Origin: Lindgomyces ingoldianus
Taxonomy: Eukaryota > Ascomycota > Dothideomycetes > Pleosporales > Lindgomycetaceae
Length of the DNA stretch: 64,000 bases
Reading direction: 5' to 3'
Assembly: GCF_010093535.1 (NCBI RefSeq)
Contig: NW_022985163.1
Coordinates: 186,603-250,602, forward strand
This document shows positions 57,901-64,000 of the stretch, piece by piece. How positions within the stretch are numbered: the stretch's first letter is position 1; every line of letters starts with the position of its first letter. The notes below the pieces were generated by a model that worked only from the letters and a program-made list of their open reading frames with translations, did no database searches and had not been told where the DNA came from. Made by a program: the position numbers and the translations under genes.

Positions 57901-60378
57901 TAAGTAAGCCTTATAATTACACTTACTAAGAAAAAGATTTAATTTAACTTTAACTTAAATTACTAATAGTCTTTTAACTAGCTAAAGAAAGCTTTTACTA
58001 AAGCTTTAATACTTTACTACTTTAACTTTAAACTACTAATACTTATAAAAGCTAATGCCTTAGACTACATAGTAGTAGAAGTTCTTTTCTAGACTAAGCT
58101 AGACAAGACTATTAAGCCTATTATATACTTCTTAAAAAAAATAAGTCCTATAGAAGGTAATTATAAAATTTATAATAAAAAATTACTTGCTATAGTATGC
58201 TACTTTAAATAATAGCAACCTAAACTAGAAGGTGTAGCGCATCTAATATAGGTCTTATTTAACTATAAAAACTTACAGTACTTTATAACTATAAAATAAC
58301 TTAGCTACTAATAAGCTTATTAGTTTAAATACTTATTTTATTTTAATTTTAAGATTACTTATTATTTTAGTTAAAATAGAGGGAAACTAGATACCTTTAT
58401 AAAGCAATTCTAAAACATCCTTACTTAGAAAAAAGTATAAAAGGCTTAACACTAAACTTTACTTTAACTTAAGCTATTTTTAGACCTTAACCTAAATAAA
58501 ATAAATTAGATAATTAATTAAATTATTACTAATAAGTATTTAAATAATAAATTTATCTAAGAAACTTTAAACCTGCTTTAAAATAGCGCTAGTTAGTTAA
58601 AAAAAGTAACACTAGCTAACTATAAAAACTAAAATAGTAAGCTATATTACTATAACTAACTTATAATTTTTAATTTTAATAAACTAAGAATTAAACTACT
58701 TTAAATTATACATAACTTGCCTATTAAAGAACACCTAGGCAGAGGAAAGACTCTTAACCTACTATAGAAAGAGTACTACTAGCCCTGCATGTTCTATACT
58801 GTACGCTAATATGTATTATGTTGCTATACTTGCTATAAAGTAAAGGCCTTTTAAAAAAGATATAATAGCCTGCTTAAACTACTTCTAATCTTTAAATAAG
58901 CTTAAAAAGATATATTAATTAATTTTATTATAAACCTACTTTTATTTAAAGAGTATATAAATATTATAGTAGTTATTAATTACTTAACTAAGTATTAACA
59001 CTTAATACTATATTTCTTTATAACTACCTCTAATATAGCCTAGTTATTTTACTAATACATATAAGTTTACTATAGCCTGCCTAACATAATTATATTAAAT
59101 AGAGGTACGCAGTTTGTCTTAGCTTTTTAGGATAAACTTTATAAACAGCTCTAAATTATTTTTTATTTATCTATAGCTTTTTACCTAGAGACTAACAGCT
59201 AGACTAAGAATATAAACACTATAATAAAATAAGTCTTATAAGTGTATATAAACTACTAGTAAAATAACTAGGTAAAATAGTTAGCTATAGCATAGTTTAA
59301 AGCTAATAATATAACATTTAAATTAATATAAGTATCTTTATTTTTAGTAAACTATAGATACTACCTTTAAATAAAATTTAAACTACTTTTAAATACTTTT
59401 TAACTAACTTATTAATTTATATAAGTAATAGATGTAAATAGACTTCTTAATAAGATCTAAAATATATCTAAATATGTTTATAAAAAGCTTACATAGGCTT
59501 AAGCTTTTTAATAAAAGTACATAAACTAATTCTAAACCTCTGCCCTTATATATGCAGCTAGTAAGAAGGTCTAGCTAGACACTAGAAATATTTAAATAAA
59601 CTAATAATTAAAGAAACTTAATTAGAAGAACTTTAGCTTTTTTATAGTAGCTTATATAGTTTTATTACATGCTTACTAATAAATCCTACCTAACAGCATA
59701 AAAATACACCCTATGTTCTATGTATTATTGCTGCGCTAAGTAGCCTCTAAATTTAACTATTTACTTAAATAGCTAAATCTACTACTTAAACCTATTATTA
59801 TAAATAATAAACTAAAATATGTTGTAAAAGACATTAAATAGATCTAGTTTAATAATAAAAAATATATCTATAAATACTTTATAAAATAAACTAGATACAA
59901 CAAACTATTATAAAAACCTATAGAAGCTTTATAAAAAAACTCTATAGTAACTTAATTCTATGCTTAATACTTATTTAAACTAAACCTATACTCTAATAAA
60001 AACAACTTAATGCTAGAACTACTAATGTAAAGGATTTCCTTTCTAATAAAAAGAGGGTACTGTTACAGTATCCTCTCTAGATCCTAGACATAACTGTATT
60101 AGACATGTACTAGAGTATTATTAGTGCACGTCTAATATAAATAAAACATAACATAGACATAAACTTAAGTATAAACTGCTTTAACACTAACTAAACTTAG
60201 AATAGGCTTAATTTATACTTAAAGCACTTAGACTTTTAAGCTAAGTATTTAATTATAAATTTCTTTCTAAACCTTTCTATTCCTTACACAATGTCTTGTA
60301 CTTACTATGATACCTTACATAGTAATTAAACTAGACCTCTGTAAAGCTCTATAACCTTACTTGTGCACAATCGTGACA
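54908..60378 (+). mobile_element. Ty3/gypsy chromovirus C3 (5471 bp plus gap), RIPed
   Basis: 318 bp LTRs at 54908-55225 and 60061-60378; target duplication GATAT at 54903-54907 and 60379-60383. Same element as C1 and C2. A run of ten N at 56723-56732 stands where C2 has about 200 bp, which accounts for the shorter length. RT block with YINNILIYS at about 57607-57635, integrase near 59095-59130. Dead. Confidence 0.92.
56723..56732. other. Assembly gap (10 N)
   Basis: By comparison with C2 (about 43582-43778) some 200 bp of gypsy sequence is missing here, so the gap size is nominal. Confidence 0.95.
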
Positions 60379-63300
60379 GATATTATGTTCTGAAGCTTAG
60401 TGTATATAAGGAGAGCCCTTAGCTCTCTTAGATAGCAGAGTTACTTTATCTAATCTTCTAAACAGCTACTGCTAGGCTATTTTATCCTCTATAGTTATAG
60501 GCCTAGCGCTTTAAAAACCTAGAATAATTCTCTTTATATAACTATAGCGCTAGTAAAAGCTGTTTAGAAGCTCTCTTATTCTTATTACCTTTAAAGCCTA
60601 TGTTATAGCTAATTAAGATGCTCCTCTTCTAACAGAAGTATACTAGCTTAAGGACTACACAAGCTAGCCTCTCTAGTTTATCTAGCTCTAGTTCTATGCT
60701 CTTAGCAAAAACCTATAGAATATAATTAATCTAGATAGACTAGACGCTCTAAATTCTATAGACAGCGCTTTAAAAATGCCTACACTTAAAGTAATTACTG
60801 CTAAGAACCCTTTAAAAAAGGCTAATATATAGTACTAAACTAATATTACTAAGTACTAAGCTTACTTAAGCAACTAGGCTTTTTACGCAACACATCTTTA
60901 GATAATTTAGAACTAGGTTAATACAACTATTACACTAAAGCTTCTAAAACCTGTAATAATATAGCTTATATTAAAGAACTAATCTACTTTATAAGCACTT
61001 ATATAAGCTTTAAAATAAAAGCTAGCACTAATAGACACAAGCATAAAAAATTTTATATAAGTAAAGTATAAAGCTTACTTTACTAAAGTAAAGCATAGTA
61101 CTATAACTCTAAAAGCTTAGTACTAGTAGTAGCACTTCTTATACACTAAGGTAAAGACTTATAAGATTCTTAACATAAAAGGCTAGCTAGCTGTATAAGA
61201 CTTCTTAGACGCTCTAGCTCTAAAACTTACACTAGACTAGGCGCGCTTTATGCACTAAAGAGTTATAGAGGCTAGCGCACTTAGTAAAAAACCTTTAATA
61301 ATTTAAAAAATTAGTAAAATCTTTTTAATAATACTTTAAAAGCACTTTCTATATATAAGTAACTAAAGTATAGGTATACTTATAACACTTAGTAAATAAT
61401 TAAATAATAATTTAGCCTAATTTATTTTAGCTTAATTAGGCTACTTATGCTTATATAGAGCTCTAGGGTAATCTTTTTATCTATAAAAAGTAGTAAACTA
61501 TAGAGACCTTATATTCATAGTTACTAAAAAGCTAAAAAAGCTTAGTAAAACTACACATTAAATTTTTTTAAAAAGCTTAAGTAAGCACAGCATAAAAAAG
61601 TAAAGGCTATACTGCTTAAAAAAGCTATGTAATTCTAAATAAAGCCTTTTCTGCTTTAAAAGCTATTAAAAAATTAAATAAACTAGCATTTTTAAAAAGT
61701 ATTATTACTGCACTTATTAACTTAGCACTTTTAGTAAAACTAAAAATGCATATAACTATAAATTTTAACACTTACTTACTCTTTATAAGTATAATTCTAG
61801 ATAATAAAAGTGCTACACACTTAGTAAATAGTATAAAGCTACTTATACTTATGTTATTTAAAAAAGCTTAAAGTTTACACATAATAAAAGCTAGCACCTA
61901 GGTATTCTTAATCTAGAGAATAGAAACTAAAAAGCTTAAAAAAGTGTTAAAAAAAGCATAAAAAAAGCGCACAGAAGATTTTATACTATAAAAAGTAATT
62001 ATAGTAAAAGAATTTTATATTAATATTATCTTAGAAGCTTATTTAAAAGAAAAAAGACTATAGTATTTAAAACTTAACTATACACTACACATAAGCACAC
62101 TAGAAAAAAATAAAGTACTTATAACACTCTACTAAGAACATAACTTTATGTTTATTAAATATAAAGCTATCTTTTTTTACTTACTAGTGCAGAGTGTGCT
62201 TTTAGATTGCTAACACTTATAAACTACATTTCTATACTTAGACTTAAAAGAGCTCTAGCATGCACGCGCAGAACATCTAGGCTCTAAAGCTTTATAGGCT
62301 CTAGTTAAAAGTGTAAAAAATATATAAATAATAAGTATAAAGTAAGTACACTATAAGCACTACGCAATAACACACGCTAAGTAGGTTATATTAAGAAGAC
62401 TAAAAAAGCAAGCTTCTTACCTATTCTAAAGAATTACATAGAACATGTTTAATATGCTATTAAAGCGCAGTAGAGCTTTATAAATAATAATTATTAAAAA
62501 TAAATATAGTAGTAAAATTTTTTTATACTTTTTTTTAAAGAAAAACACTTTTAGAAATCTAAAGAGTAATAAAGAACTTTAAAAGCATAGTGTCTAATTA
62601 ATATAAGGTCTAGATTAGTAAAATATAGTAAAATAATAACACTACTATGCTTCTTTAGCATAAAAAGTTAAAGTATAAGCTCTAAGTAAAAAAATTTAGC
62701 ATTAATATTAAAAGCTTTTTACTATACACTTATAAGCTAAATAAAGCTATAGAAAAAGCTAAATAAAAAATAATTATAAAGTTTATTAAAATAAAAAGTA
62801 GCGCAGGACTCCCTAAAAAGCTCTAGCTAGAAGTAGTAGACGCAGTAACATAGCTGTATAATATAAGCCTGTTGCACGCATATAACCTATACTTACTAAA
62901 TAAAGTCTTAGACATGTAGTTTACTAACTACTTTAAATACTATAAGCTAGAGTAAGTAAAAAGTACTATAGCTAATCTAAGGCCTAATTAAAGTAAAACC
63001 TACGCATACAGCTATTGCGCTTACCTACTTAATAAGAAGTAAGTAGCTAGGCGTTAAAAGCAAAGCTTTAAAGTAACTTTATAAGGCTACATAAAATATC
63101 TTATAGGCTATAGAGCTTTAAATATTTATAAAATATAAGTTTTATTACTTAACTAAGTAATTACTATAAGAAACATAGCTTTTAATAAAACATACTTTTA
63201 TAAAAATAAAAGTAATAAACTAATTTTTTAAAAAAAAGTTTCTAAAATTTTTAAAATTTTTAATTAGTAAAGTAAAATTTATAATGTAAAAAAAGCCTTT

Positions 63301-64000
63301 AGGGTTCTACTTTAAAAGTTAAATAAGTAGTAAAGTAATATACTAAATTAAAAGCTTTAAAAGTATAAGCTTAAAAGTGTAAAAACTAAAAAGCTTATTA
63401 AAACTTAGGTTAGCTAGCTAGAGAATTAGCACTTAAAAGTAGAAGTAACTATATAAGTAATAAGTATAGTAAGTAAGTTACTAAAGATTTACATAGTTTT
63501 TAATAAATATATAGCACTTATTACTCTAGAGCTAACTTTTAAGCTAGAGCTTATAGATAGCTCTATAACACGCCCTATTTAGAGTAGGCATAAGTATACT
63601 AGTAATTTCTAGTAAGTGCACTTAACTAAAAAAGTAGATCTACTAAGCTTATTAAGTTAAATAGCTAACTTACTAGTTAAAAAATTAACTTTTACTTTTT
63701 ATACTAAGATATTATTTTTTATAGCTTTAGTTAAAGCAGGTAAGGCACCTTTTAAATATATATATAATAAAAAAAGCTAAAAACTAGCTACACATATAAG
63801 CTAAAAAATATAAAGGCAAGATTCTAATAACCTAGGTAAGCTTAAGAGTGTAGAAAGCAAAGGTATATATATAACACTTTTAGAGAAAAGTAGTATACGC
63901 CTTACTCTAGTTAATCTAGAGCACTTTTAAATAAACTTTTTTAAAGCATTTATTACTTACAACAATAAAGTGCTTAAAACACTTTATATAGTATTTTTTA

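Larger units (their letters stand above)
54821..64000 (+). mobile_element. Ty1/copia element, RIPed, runs off the window
   Basis: Probable 5' end TGTCGCGTATAC at 54821 within G2. The LTR is split by C3 and resumes at 60384 (GTGTATATAAGG TATA-like box near 60396). Through the stops, the plus strand reads as copia: gag pre-integrase block with a LWHAR-equivalent at about 62255-62290, integrase core near 62460-62900 ending KAIEKAK..IIIKFIKIKSSAGLPKKL, VVDAVT.LYNIS and HAYNL, then the start of RT after about 63200. No open frame survives; the 3' LTR is beyond the window. Confidence 0.8.

Noticed and set aside
1..64000. tRNA, rRNA or CRISPR arrays
   Set aside because: No cloverleaf or rRNA-like stretch recognised by eye, and direct repeats with constant spacers are absent; the paired 11 bp motifs have no regular spacers of CRISPR type. 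A tRNA scan was not possible.

Overview
The window looks like a filamentous ascomycete (Pezizomycotina) chromosome. A Dothideomycete such as a Pleosporales species is a guess, based only on the compartmented layout. Evidence: short spliceosomal introns (48-87 nt, GT..AG, CTRAY-like branch sites), fungal protein families (AA9 LPMO, Spp1, Nse3, Aim18-like), and long AT-rich blocks saturated with TpA in which retroelement and transposon proteins can still be read with W, Q and R codons turned into stops. That is the signature of RIP (CpA to TpA).

Layout. 1-17660 is a RIP-degraded block. It holds an LTR pair (147-507 and 10649-12873), a Helitron-like relic between them (about 1404-10099), three Fot1/pogo-type DNA transposon copies and a hAT relic. 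17661-30331 is a GC-normal gene island. On the minus strand it has a two-exon small secreted protein gene (18098-18829), a seven-exon AA9 lytic polysaccharide monooxygenase (19260-20321), a gene-poor 4 kb stretch with degenerate tandem repeats, the single-exon COMPASS PHD-finger subunit spp1 (24399-26813) and nse3 of the SMC5/6 complex (27164-28315). On the plus strand, divergent from nse3, is an Aim18-like mitochondrial chalcone-isomerase-fold protein (28551-29975). 30332-64000 is a second RIP block: a stack of mutually nested transposons whose order can be read from target-site duplications.

Nesting of the right block. A Fot1 copy (starts 30748) carries a chromovirus (C1, 30762-36425) in its left end and a second Fot1 (starts 36993) in its body. 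That second Fot1 is cut by a Ty3/gypsy element G2 (LTR 38551-39155, gag to 40131). G2 gag is cut by gypsy G1 on the minus strand (40132-52962). G1 in turn holds chromovirus C2 (41762-47426). G2 resumes at 52968, takes a non-RIPed solo LTR (53102-53305), and is cut at 54821 by a Ty1/copia element. The probable copia LTR holds chromovirus C3 (54908-60378). Copia continues to the window end.

The four recognisable housekeeping or wall-degradation genes do unrelated jobs: chromatin methylation, SMC5/6 genome maintenance, mitochondrial inner membrane, and cellulose oxidation. The two secreted-protein genes lie at the edge next to the left RIP block. The least explained structure is a set of ten phased pairs of TGTCTAATACC spread through the Helitron-like relic.
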